A stretch of DNA of 11,793 nt from Microbacteriaceae bacterium (GTDB lineage Bacteria; Actinomycetota; Actinomycetes; Actinomycetales; Microbacteriaceae). The notes beneath the pieces are model-generated. The model worked only from the letters and a program-made list of their open reading frames with translations. It did not search any database and was not told the origin of the DNA. The stretch is from contig JAJAZI010000165.1 in the NCBI GenBank assembly GCA_026785785.1, positions 1 to 11,793 on the forward strand, read 5' to 3'. Positions 1-6,501 of this stretch are shown piece after piece (the first letter of the stretch is position 1; each line of letters opens with the position of its first letter). A program made the translations under genes and the position numbers.

Positions 1-1436
1 CCGCGAACGCCGTCATCTCGAACAACTTCGACCGCAAGGACAAGAAGCTCTTCACGACCGTCGGCGACGGCGAGAAGATCGTCGGGTTCACCGGCTACAG
101 CCAGCACGACGAGGCGCAGTTCATCGCCGACGAGATCGTCATGCTCCGCGAGACGGGCGTGCAGTACCGCGACATCGCCATCTTCTACCGCACAAACGCC
201 CAGACGAGAGCGCTCGAGGAGGTCTTCATCCGCTCGGCGCTGCCCTACCGGGTTCTCGGCGGGACGAAGTTCTACGAGCGGGCCGAGATCAAAGACGTGA
301 TGGGCTACCTCATCGCCGTCGCGAACCCCGCTGATCCGATGGCGCTGCGCCGCATCATGAACACGCCCAAGCGCGGGATCGGCCCGGCGACCGAGGCGGC
401 GCTGCAGAGTCACGCCGACAAGTCGGAGCAGACCCTGCGCGAGGCGATGCGCGAGGCGGACCAGCTCGGCCTCGGCCCGAAGGTGACCGGCGCGATTCTG
501 CGGCTCGGCGCGATCCTCGACGAGGTCGCGCTCACCGCCGACACCGCCCCGGTGGCCGACGTACTCACCGCGCTGCTGACGAAGACCAAGTTCGTTGAGG
601 CGCTGCGGGCCAGCCGCGACCCGCAGGACGAGGCGCGAGCCGAGAACGTCGAGGAGCTCGTCGCGGTCACCAAAGAGTTTCAGAAGAACAACCCCGAGGG
701 CACCCTCATCGACTTCCTCACCGAGACCTCGCTCGTGGCGGCGGCCGACGACCTCGACGACTCGAGCGGAACGGTCTCGCTCATGACCCTGCACACCGCG
801 AAGGGGCTCGAATACGAGGCCGTGTTCCTCACGGGCGTCGAGGAAGACCTGCTCCCGCACCGGATGTCGGCGGGCGAGCCGGGCGGACCGGCCGAGGAAC
901 GCCGGCTCTTCTACGTCGGGATCACGCGCGCCCGGCGCCGCCTGTACCTCTCGCTCGCGATGACGCGGGCGCAGTTCGGCGAGGTCAACGTGGCGATGCC
1001 GAGCCGCTACCTGCAGGAGATCCCGGCCGACCTGATCGACTGGCGGCAGTCGCCCGGCATGGCGAACAGCCGCGGGGGAACCCAGCCGCGAGCCATCAAC
1101 GCGAACCGGACGGGCTTCGGTGCCGCCCCCGCGCTCGGTAGCGGCGCCTCGGACTACTCCCTCGACGCCGGTGCGCCGGGCGCGACGGCCCTCGCACGCG
1201 CGGCCCGCAACGCCGCGCGGCCAAAGACCGAGTGGACGAGCGGGGTGACGAACACTGTTCGGGACAACGGCGACCTCACCCTGGGGCCCGGCGACCGCAT
1301 CCGGCATCTCGACTTCGGCGAGGGCCGGGTCAGCGCGGTGAGCGGCAGCGGCACCAAGAGCATCGCCGAGGTGCAGTTCGACACCGCGGGCCGCAAGCGT
1401 CTGCTCATCAAGATCAGCCCGATCGAGAAGATCTGA
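1..1436 (+). CDS. pcrA: ATP-dependent DNA helicase PcrA/UvrD, C-terminal part (5' end outside window)
   Basis: This is a superfamily 1A 3'-5' DNA helicase used in repair and in removing blocked replication or transcription complexes. The reading frame is open from the window's left edge (codons begin at position 3), so the gene starts upstream and the N-terminal Walker A region is missing. Visible family signatures include a stretch reading HDEAQFIADEI, then AIFYRTNAQTRALEE, the YRVLGG segment of domain 2, helicase motif V (TLHTAKGLEYEAVFLTG, about nt 785-837) and motif VI (EERRLFYVGITRAR, about nt 894-935). A Gly/Ala-rich linker follows. The C-terminus is a Tudor-like domain (GDRIRHLDFGEGRVSAVSG, nt 1291-1347), which in PcrA proteins is known to contact RNA polymerase. 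The length and C-terminal domain favour PcrA over Rep or RecB-like helicases. The TGA stop lies within a pentamer repeat. The family call is very secure. Confidence 0.96.
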   Translation, partial: ANAVISNNFDRKDKKLFTTVGDGEKIVGFTGYSQHDEAQFIADEIVMLRETGVQYRDIAIFYRTNAQTRALEEVFIRSALPYRVLGGTKFYERAEIKDVMGYLIAVANPADPMALRRIMNTPKRGIGPATEAALQSHADKSEQTLREAMREADQLGLGPKVTGAILRLGAILDEVALTADTAPVADVLTALLTKTKFVEALRASRDPQDEARAENVEELVAVTKEFQKNNPEGTLIDFLTETSLVAAADDLDDSSGTVSLMTLHTAKGLEYEAVFLTGVEEDLLPHRMSAGEPGGPAEERRLFYVGITRARRRLYLSLAMTRAQFGEVNVAMPSRYLQEIPADLIDWRQSPGMANSRGGTQPRAINANRTGFGAAPALGSGASDYSLDAGAPGATALARAARNAARPKTEWTSGVTNTVRDNGDLTLGPGDRIRHLDFGEGRVSAVSGSGTKSIAEVQFDTAGRKRLLIKISPIEKI

Positions 1437-1478
1437 CCTGATCTGATCTGACCTGATCTGATCTGACCTGACCTGACC
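1430..1478. repeat. Pentanucleotide tandem repeat (GATCT/GACCT) across the pcrA stop codon
   Basis: Nine full five-base units plus a partial tenth alternate between GATCT and GACCT, in the order T C T T C T T C C, where T marks GATCT and C marks GACCT. A 15-bp higher-order period is therefore visible in the first part. The array begins with the last codon of pcrA. Each unit junction reads CTGA and supplies a TGA, so all three plus-strand frames are closed within 15 bp, while the minus strand stays open. A short palindrome, CACGGCCGTG (1478-1487), abuts the right end. Confidence 0.9.
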
Positions 1479-1785
1479 ACGGCCGTGCCGCCGCCGCTTC
1501 TCGAGGCCGCGGCCCCGGTCCGTGTGAATAGCGTGCGGATGCTGCGGAGCTCGGCCTGGATGCCCCGTCGCCACCGGTCACGCAGGTGCAGACCCTCTCA
1601 CTCGGCCGTCGCGCAGCGCGCGAGAGAGCTCGTCGAGGCGATCGCCTCCGGCAAGCGGCTCGAGCAGAATCCCGGCGACGTGATGATCCTGCCCCTCCGT
1701 CGCGACGCGTGACGTCCTGCCGGACCCGGTGGCCGCGCCCCCGAATGGGGTGTCGCGATTTCCCGCGGTGCGACGGCGGAGCGGC
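1479..1785. other. Intergenic stretch without a convincing gene
   Basis: About 300 bp separate the repeat from the putative promoter of the glycosyltransferase operon. One plus-strand frame (1485-1712) is open for 75 codons. Its second half (RARELVEAIASGKRLEQNPGDV) has ordinary amino-acid composition, but the first half is Arg/Pro/Ala-rich, there is no good ribosome binding site, and I recognise no family. It may be a decayed gene remnant or chance. I see no tRNA-like structure and no insertion-sequence ends. Confidence 0.5.
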
Positions 1786-1791
1786 TAATCT
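1786..1791 (+). promoter_or_regulatory. Possible -10 promoter element for the glycosyltransferase operon
   Basis: TAATCT lies in the only A/T-rich patch (TAATCTTAAAAAT, 1786-1798) of an otherwise very GC-rich region, and it fits the TANNNT pattern of housekeeping -10 boxes in actinomycetes. No good TTGACA-like -35 is visible 16-18 bp upstream. Initiation about 6-8 bases downstream would begin the transcript at the hairpin at 1799-1817. The call rests on position and composition only. Confidence 0.35.
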
Positions 1792-1798
1792 TAAAAAT

Positions 1799-1817
1799 CG
1801 CTCGTGGGGGACGAGCG
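1799..1817 (+). promoter_or_regulatory. Perfect 7-bp inverted repeat with G5 loop in the 5' leader
   Basis: CGCTCGT and ACGAGCG flank a loop of five G residues. The element sits between the putative -10 box and the Shine-Dalgarno sequence at 1825-1831 (AAGGGGG). It could be a repressor or activator operator, or a 5'-terminal RNA hairpin that protects the mRNA or modulates translation. A possible GTG start at 1804 falls inside this hairpin, which is one reason for preferring the ATG at 1837. Confidence 0.5.
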
Positions 1818-1836
1818 TTGCGCCAAGGGGGACGGC

Positions 1837-3819
1837 ATGGTCGTGTTGGACCAGACGACGGTGACGGAGCGGCGCGATCTCGCCAAGCGTTTCCTCGTCC
1901 GGCTGCTCATCGTCGTCACCGTGATCGTCGGCATCAACTACATCGCCTGGCGCCTGTTCTTCTCGCTCAACTGGGATGCCTGGTGGATCGCGCTGCCGCT
2001 CGTATTGGCCGAAACCTACAGCCTCATCGACGTGAGTCTGTATGGCCTCACGATGTGGCGGTCGCGGCCGAGGGACGCCCCTGCCGCTGCGCGGCCCGGC
2101 CTCACGGTCGACGTCTTCATCACGACCTACAACGAACCCGTCGAGCTTGTGATCCGCACGGCCCGCGCCGCGCTCGACATCCGGTACCCGCACTTGACCT
2201 GGATCCTCGACGACGGCAAACGGGAGGACATGCGCGAAGCCGCGGAGGCCGCTGGCCTGGGGTACATCACCCGTGGCGACGACTGGAAGAACCGCCCGCT
2301 GCACGCCAAGGCCGGCAACCTCAACAACGCGCTCATGGCGACATCCGGCGAATTCCTGCTCATCCTCGACGCCGACCAGATCCCATTGCCGGAGATCCTC
2401 GACAACACTCTGGGGTACTTCGACGACCCGCTCATCGCCCTCGTGCAGACCCCACAGGTGTTCGGCAACGTCGACGACAACGACGCCCTTGGCAGTCAGG
2501 CACCGTTGTTCTACGGCCCGATCCAGCAGGGGAAGGACGGCTGGAACGCGGCGTTCTTCTGCGGCTCGAACGCGATCCTGCGGCGGGAGGCGCTCATGCA
2601 GCTCGGCATCGTGCGGTATGTGCACGAGGTCGAGCGCGCGGTTCTTAAGGCGCTCAAGGGAGCCGCCGGCGTGCTCCGGGAGGCGCGCCGCACCAAAGGT
2701 GCCGCCGACAGCACCATCGATGCCGCGCTCGGCAAGGTCTCCACGGCGGTCGCCGCCACGCGCGTCGCCATCGCCGCCGGCGAGCCGCTCGGCAGCGCGA
2801 CCTACCAACTGCAGCGCCAGATCACGGAGGTCTCCCGCGGGCTCGTCGCAGACGACCTCGAACTGATGGCCCGCGACATCGAGGCGATCGACGCGCTGCG
2901 GATGGGGACCGACGGCGACTGGGATGCCATCATCGACGTGGGCCAGAACATCGACGCGCTCGCCGCCCGCGACCTGTCGCCGCTCGGCGCGGTCACGTCG
3001 GTGCAGGCCCTCCTCCGCTCGATCGACGTCGACCGCTCCGACGAGGCGCAGCCGCTCATGCCGCTCGCCACGATCTCCGTCACCGAGGACATGGCCACGT
3101 CGATGCGACTGCACGGGATGGGCTGGAAGAGCGCCTACCACCACGAGACGCTCGCGATCGGGCTCGCGCCGGAGGACCTCGGCACGGCGCTCAAGCAGCG
3201 GCTGCGCTGGGCGCAGGGAACCACGCAGGTGCTGCTGCGGGAGAACCCGCTCGTTCAGCGCGGCATGTCCCTCGCGCAGCGGCTCATGTACTTCTCCACG
3301 ATGTGGAGCTACCTGAGCGGCTTCGCCGCGATCGCGTATTTCGCCGCCCCGGTCATCTTCTTGGTGTTCGGGGTGCTCCCGGTCAACACGACCGCGTTCG
3401 AATTCTTCCTGCGCTTCCTGCCGTTCATCATTGCGAGCCAGGTGCTCTTCGTCGTGACGGGCCGCGGCATTGCGACCTGGCGAGGCCAGCAGTACAGTCT
3501 TGCCCTCTTCCCGATCTGGATCAGGGCCTGCACGACGGCGTTCGCCAACGTGTACCTCAAGCGGCCGCTCGACTTCGTCGTGACGGAGAAGGCCCGCCAG
3601 AGCGGTCCCAACTGGAACCTCATCAGGCCCCAGATCATCGTCGCGGTGATCCTCGCGATCGCCGCGGTTGTCGGGATCGTGCGCCTGATCCTCGGCATCG
3701 GCGAACCGATCGGCACGATCATCAATGTGGTCTGGGTCGTGTTCGACCTCATCATTCTCAGCGTCCTGTTTCCCGCCGCCCGCTATGCGGGTTACCAATC
3801 AGAGGAGTCACCCCGCTAA
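1837..3819 (+). CDS. BcsA/cellulose-synthase-like family 2 glycosyltransferase with large internal insertion, no PilZ domain
   Basis: A 660-residue inner-membrane processive glycosyltransferase that probably polymerises and exports a polysaccharide. ATG 1837 is preceded by AAGGGGG with a 5-base gap; GTG 1804 is the alternative. Two N-terminal membrane helices (about residues 20-70) precede the GT2 domain: TYNE (97-100), DDG (125-127, UDP binding), DAD (178-180, metal), FFCGS (240-244), TED (416-418, catalytic base) and QRLRW (454-458, the Q-x-x-R-W acceptor motif). About five more helices follow (about 488-650). The TED-to-QxxRW spacing matches BcsA, but FFCGS to TED spans about 170 residues instead of about 20, so there is an extra helical Ala-rich domain at about 258-412. 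The C-terminal PilZ c-di-GMP module of BcsA is absent. The stop overlaps the next start (TAATG). The sugar polymerised (glucose, GlcNAc or other) cannot be read from the sequence. Confidence 0.9.
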   Translation: MVVLDQTTVTERRDLAKRFLVRLLIVVTVIVGINYIAWRLFFSLNWDAWWIALPLVLAETYSLIDVSLYGLTMWRSRPRDAPAAARPGLTVDVFITTYNEPVELVIRTARAALDIRYPHLTWILDDGKREDMREAAEAAGLGYITRGDDWKNRPLHAKAGNLNNALMATSGEFLLILDADQIPLPEILDNTLGYFDDPLIALVQTPQVFGNVDDNDALGSQAPLFYGPIQQGKDGWNAAFFCGSNAILRREALMQLGIVRYVHEVERAVLKALKGAAGVLREARRTKGAADSTIDAALGKVSTAVAATRVAIAAGEPLGSATYQLQRQITEVSRGLVADDLELMARDIEAIDALRMGTDGDWDAIIDVGQNIDALAARDLSPLGAVTSVQALLRSIDVDRSDEAQPLMPLATISVTEDMATSMRLHGMGWKSAYHHETLAIGLAPEDLGTALKQRLRWAQGTTQVLLRENPLVQRGMSLAQRLMYFSTMWSYLSGFAAIAYFAAPVIFLVFGVLPVNTTAFEFFLRFLPFIIASQVLFVVTGRGIATWRGQQYSLALFPIWIRACTTAFANVYLKRPLDFVVTEKARQSGPNWNLIRPQIIVAVILAIAAVVGIVRLILGIGEPIGTIINVVWVVFDLIILSVLFPAARYAGYQSEESPR

Positions 3820-4154
3820 TGGACATCACAGTCAAGGACCTCGGCGATGGTGTGGCCGTGCTTCACCTGGACGGCCGGCTGAACATGGTCACCGCGTCGG
3901 GCCTGCGTGACCAGGTAGGTACCGCTGTCGCCGGCGGGCGGAACCGCATCGCCGTCGACCTCACCAAGATCGAGTTCATTGACTCGTCCGGGCTCGGCGC
4001 GCTCATAAACGGGTTGAAGACCGCCCGGCAGGCCGGCGGCGACCTGCGCATCGCCTCGCCCAACGAGCAGGTCAAGCTCGTCCTGCAGCTGACCAACATG
4101 GAGCGCCTGCTCACTGCGTACGACGACGCCGAGACGGCGTTCATCGATGGCTGA
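3819..4154 (+). CDS. STAS-domain protein, anti-sigma factor antagonist (SpoIIAA/RsbV-like)
   Basis: A 111-residue single STAS domain. Members of this family are cytoplasmic switch proteins that bind an RsbW/SpoIIAB-type kinase when unphosphorylated and release it when phosphorylated. The fold pattern is intact: VAVLHLDGRLNMVTASGLRDQV at the N-terminus and the phosphorylation loop IDSSGLGALI, with Ser57 the likely phosphosite by alignment with SpoIIAA Ser58. ATG 3819 overlaps the upstream TAA by one base, with AGAGGAG at 3801-3807 as ribosome binding site, which implies translational coupling to the glycosyltransferase. The next gene, an HATPase, overlaps by 8 bases and is the natural kinase partner. 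No sigma factor gene lies nearby, so the pair may control the synthase or signalling enzymes rather than transcription, as SypA does in Vibrio fischeri biofilm control. That last point is inference. Confidence 0.9.
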   Translation: MDITVKDLGDGVAVLHLDGRLNMVTASGLRDQVGTAVAGGRNRIAVDLTKIEFIDSSGLGALINGLKTARQAGGDLRIASPNEQVKLVLQLTNMERLLTAYDDAETAFIDG

Positions 4155-4560
4155 GGCCAGCGTGCACACGCTGGCGATGGTCGCCCCGCCGGACGACGTC
4201 GACACCGTGCACGAGATGCTCGAGTCAGTGTGGGCGAGCGCGCCGCAGATCTCTATGCGCGATCGGTTCAGCTTCGAGACGGCGCTGATCGAGCTTGCCT
4301 CCAACGTCATCCGGCACGCGGACGGCGGAGGCGGCATCAGTTGCGACCTCACGGTCGAGATCACCGCCGACCAGATCGTCGCGTGCCTCATCGACTCCGG
4401 CCTCGCCGGCAACATCAGCCTCATCGCCCGGTCGATGCCAGGTGAGCTGGAAGAGTCGGGTCGAGGCCTCTCGATCATCCATGCCCTCGTCGACGAGGTC
4501 GACTACGACCGCAGCGACGACCTCAATCACTGGCGAATCGCACGGACTCTCGATTCGTGA
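4147..4560 (+). CDS. RsbW/SpoIIAB-like HATPase, putative serine kinase/anti-sigma factor
   Basis: A 137-residue GHKL ATPase of the HATPase_c_2 (RsbW) type, expected to phosphorylate its partner STAS protein on serine. The N box is present as ALIELASNVIRHA, with Glu49 and Asn53 as the ATP/Mg2+ residues. The G1-like box is DSGLA (83-87), in which the usual second glycine of DxGxG is alanine. A G2-like ESGRGLSII (103-111) closes the nucleotide pocket. ATG 4147 overlaps the STAS stop by 8 bases, so the two proteins are probably made in step. No PP2C-type phosphatase, which normally resets such switches, is encoded in the window. The target need not be a sigma factor. Family is secure; activity and partner are inferred from adjacency. 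Confidence 0.87.
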   Translation: MAEASVHTLAMVAPPDDVDTVHEMLESVWASAPQISMRDRFSFETALIELASNVIRHADGGGGISCDLTVEITADQIVACLIDSGLAGNISLIARSMPGELEESGRGLSIIHALVDEVDYDRSDDLNHWRIARTLDS

Positions 4561-4718
4561 CGCTGGCGCACCACGACGTCATCGCCGCCGTGGAGCGCCC
4601 GCGCCCGTCGCCGACGGCCGGCGGTCTGACACACCAGCACTGGGGGTGTGGTGTGGGCGCTCGAAGCGCGGCGGAGCGCGTACAGTTGGCCGAAATTGAG
4701 TTGGCTGGGGGGCTGGTA
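4561..4718 (+). promoter_or_regulatory. 158-bp gap inside the cluster with a small inverted repeat
   Basis: This is the only sizeable gap in the cluster. It holds an imperfectly placed 7-bp inverted repeat (CACACCA 4630-4636 and TGGTGTG 4649-4655) and a somewhat A/T-richer stretch near 4680-4700, so an internal promoter is possible. Alternatively the gap is coding: a GTG at 4557 overlaps the HATPase stop (GTGA, the same junction style used at 6100 and 6498) and is in frame with the next gene, which would add 54 Arg/Ala-rich residues. Confidence 0.35.
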
Positions 4719-5726
4719 ATGCAGGATCCGTATCGGGTTGTTGTGGTCGAAGATGACCTCGACGTAGCGATGTACACGAAGACAGTGTTGGAGAAGCGGG
4801 CCGGATGCGTCGTCGTGGCGGTCTCGGATCCGTCGAAGGTGCTCGAGGCGGTCGCCGAACTCAAGCCCGACGTCGTCATCACCGACATTGAGATGCCTGG
4901 CGTATCCGGGCTGGACCTCATCGGTCAGATCCGCCAAATGCAGCCGGGCACTCCCGTGATCGTGATGACCGCGCACGTCTCCGTCGACTATGCCGTCACG
5001 GCGCTGCGGAACCACGCGAGCGAGTTCCTCACGAAGCCCGTGTCATCCGCCGACCTTGTCGCGCACGTCACGAGGCTCGCGGAGGAGTTCAGGGCGTCCC
5101 GCGTCGGAACCCCCCGCCAGGTCGTTCTCGCGATCGGGGCGCATCCCGACGATGTCGAGATCGCCGTCGGCGGTATTCTCGCCGCGCACCGCGCCGCCGG
5201 CGACGAGGTCACCGTGTTGACCCTTTCCAAGGGAAGCAGGCACGGCGGCATCCGCGTCGCCTGGAGCGAGGGGTTGGCCGCGGCCGGCACCATCGGCGCG
5301 ACGCTCATTCTCGAGGACAAACCCGAGGCGGAGATCGGCACGCCCGAACTCACGATCGCGACCATCAAACGGGTGGTCGACGAGGTGAAACCCACCATCG
5401 TCTACATGCACAGCACGAACGACCGCCACCAGTCGCACCGCGCCGTGCACGACGCCGCCGTCGTGGCGACCGAGGACGTGCGCATGATCGCCTGCTACCA
5501 GGGTTCGTCGGCGACCGTCGACTTCCACCCCAACCGTTTCGTCACGATCGACGGCTTCACTGACGCGAAGCTCGCGATGCTCGCGTGCTTCGCGGTGCAC
5601 GAGGACCGCCCCTCCTACCTCGATCCGGACCTCGCCCTCGCGACCGCGCGCTACTGGTCCCGGTATGGCCACGGCACGAACTGCGAGCCGCTCGAGGTCT
5701 TGCGCGAGTCCCTGGCGGTCTCCTAG
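4719..5726 (+). CDS. Response-regulator receiver fused to PIG-L/LmbE-type N-deacetylase
   Basis: A 335-residue two-domain protein. Residues 1-125 form a complete receiver: acidic pocket Glu11-Asp12-Asp13, phosphoacceptor Asp56 (ITDIEMPG), Thr84 and Lys106 (LTKP). Residues about 133-335 form a PIG-L/LmbE zinc deacetylase. Its AHPDD motif (141-145) supplies zinc ligands His142 and Asp145 and base Asp144. The segment HSTNDRHQSHRAVH supplies His240 as third ligand and His237 as the likely catalytic acid, by analogy with MshB and BshB. That family removes acetyl groups from GlcNAc-type sugars. Receivers normally control DNA-binding or cyclic-di-GMP outputs, so phosphorylation-gated sugar deacetylation is an uncommon arrangement. 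ATG 4719 follows a G-rich site (4706-4712); GTG 4557 is the alternative start. The stop overlaps a GTG of the next gene (TAGTG). The substrate is unknown; a nucleotide sugar, lipid-linked sugar or polymer of the upstream synthase is plausible. Confidence 0.88.
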   Translation: MQDPYRVVVVEDDLDVAMYTKTVLEKRAGCVVVAVSDPSKVLEAVAELKPDVVITDIEMPGVSGLDLIGQIRQMQPGTPVIVMTAHVSVDYAVTALRNHASEFLTKPVSSADLVAHVTRLAEEFRASRVGTPRQVVLAIGAHPDDVEIAVGGILAAHRAAGDEVTVLTLSKGSRHGGIRVAWSEGLAAAGTIGATLILEDKPEAEIGTPELTIATIKRVVDEVKPTIVYMHSTNDRHQSHRAVHDAAVVATEDVRMIACYQGSSATVDFHPNRFVTIDGFTDAKLAMLACFAVHEDRPSYLDPDLALATARYWSRYGHGTNCEPLEVLRESLAVS

Positions 5727-5728
5727 TG

Positions 5729-6103
5729 ATGGCTGCCCAGGCTCAGGGCGCAGCCAACGTCCTTGTCCTCGATGACAGCGCCGACCAGCGCCACCTCATC
5801 CGTCGCTACTTCGAGCTCTCCCGCTGCGATGCCGTCGTGGCCGCCTCGGCGGAATCGGCGGTCACCGCCTACGACCAGCTCACGCCGGACCTCGCGGTGA
5901 TCGACCTCATCCTGCCCGGCATGGATGGGTGGGCGCTCACCGCGCGCATCCAGGCCGATCGCCCCGAGTGCGCCGTCGCCATCACGTCGGTGCTGGATAC
6001 CGGCGACTACCCCAAGACCGAGGCGGCGCTCCCCAAGCCGATGCCTCGCGCGAGCGTTCGCGAGCTTCTCTCGAACACCGTGCCGAAGTGGGTCGCGCCG
6101 TGA
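5729..6103 (+). CDS. Stand-alone response-regulator receiver, shortened
   Basis: A 124-residue protein that is nothing but a receiver domain. Asp15-Asp16 form the acidic pocket, Asp59 (VIDLILPGMDG) is the phosphoacceptor and Lys103 (LPKPM) the conserved lysine. The distance from Thr86 to Lys103 is 17 residues, whereas its neighbours and CheY have 22, so helix 4 and strand 5 are shortened and the signalling face is probably changed. With no output domain it may act as a phosphate shuttle or sink, or bind a protein partner. ATG 5729 lies 2 bases after the upstream stop; an in-frame GTG at 5726 overlaps that stop and could serve instead. The TGA overlaps the next gene's GTG start. Orphan-type receivers of this kind are commonly intermediates in phosphorelays. 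Confidence 0.82.
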   Translation: MAAQAQGAANVLVLDDSADQRHLIRRYFELSRCDAVVAASAESAVTAYDQLTPDLAVIDLILPGMDGWALTARIQADRPECAVAITSVLDTGDYPKTEAALPKPMPRASVRELLSNTVPKWVAP

Positions 6104-6501
6104 CCGAGGCACCGCAGAAGGCGACCGTACTCGTCGCCGATGACGACGCCGACATCCGCGTGCTCGTCGGGATAGCCGTGCGCAAGTCCGGCCTCGAACT
6201 CGTCGGCGCCGCGGCAGACGGCAACGAGGCATGGCAGCTCGTGAGCGCCCTGAAGCCCGACCTCGTCGTGACGGATGTCTCGATGCCCGGCCTCTCCGGT
6301 CTCGAACTGTGCCAGCGCATCCGCGCCGACGGCGAGCTGTCCGGCACGAGGGTCGTACTTTTGTCGGCGGCTGTCGATGAAGGAGCACACCTCGCCGGCC
6401 TCGACGCGGGAGCCATCGACTACCTGATCAAGCCGTTCAGCCCGCGCGAACTGGCCGAGAGACTCGTCGAGCTCACCCAGCCAACCACGGCCAGGCCGTG
6501 A
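6100..6501 (+). CDS. Stand-alone response-regulator receiver
   Basis: A 133-residue canonical receiver with no output domain. Asp14-Asp15 form the acidic pocket, Asp59 (VTDVSMPGLSG) the phosphoacceptor, Ser89 the switch residue and Lys111 (LIKPFSP) the conserved lysine. All secondary-structure elements have normal length, unlike the previous receiver. GTG 6100 overlaps the upstream TGA (GTGA) and no strong ribosome binding site is visible, so translation is probably coupled. Its own TGA overlaps the kinase start in the same way, which makes it the most likely direct partner of that kinase. The output is presumably a protein-protein contact, for example with the synthase or HATPase; this is inference. 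Confidence 0.87.
   Translation: MTEAPQKATVLVADDDADIRVLVGIAVRKSGLELVGAAADGNEAWQLVSALKPDLVVTDVSMPGLSGLELCQRIRADGELSGTRVVLLSAAVDEGAHLAGLDAGAIDYLIKPFSPRELAERLVELTQPTTARP

Noticed and set aside
1485..1712. 75-codon plus-strand frame between pcrA and the glycosyltransferase
   Set aside because: No ribosome binding site, Arg/Pro-rich first half, no family recognised; kept only as a note on possible remnant sequence.
1804..1836. GTG 1804 as the start of the glycosyltransferase
   Set aside because: It lies inside the perfect hairpin and lacks a ribosome binding site, whereas ATG 1837 has AAGGGGG at a good distance.
1414..3798. 794-codon open frame on the minus strand opposite the glycosyltransferase
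   Set aside because: It is a codon-bias shadow rich in Arg, Asp, Glu and His with no recognisable domain, while the plus strand encodes a motif-perfect GT2 enzyme.
1837..3819. c-di-GMP-controlled cellulose synthase
   Set aside because: No PilZ domain or RxxxR motif follows the last catalytic motif, and no bcsB, bcsC or bcsZ gene is nearby, so neither cellulose nor c-di-GMP control can be claimed.
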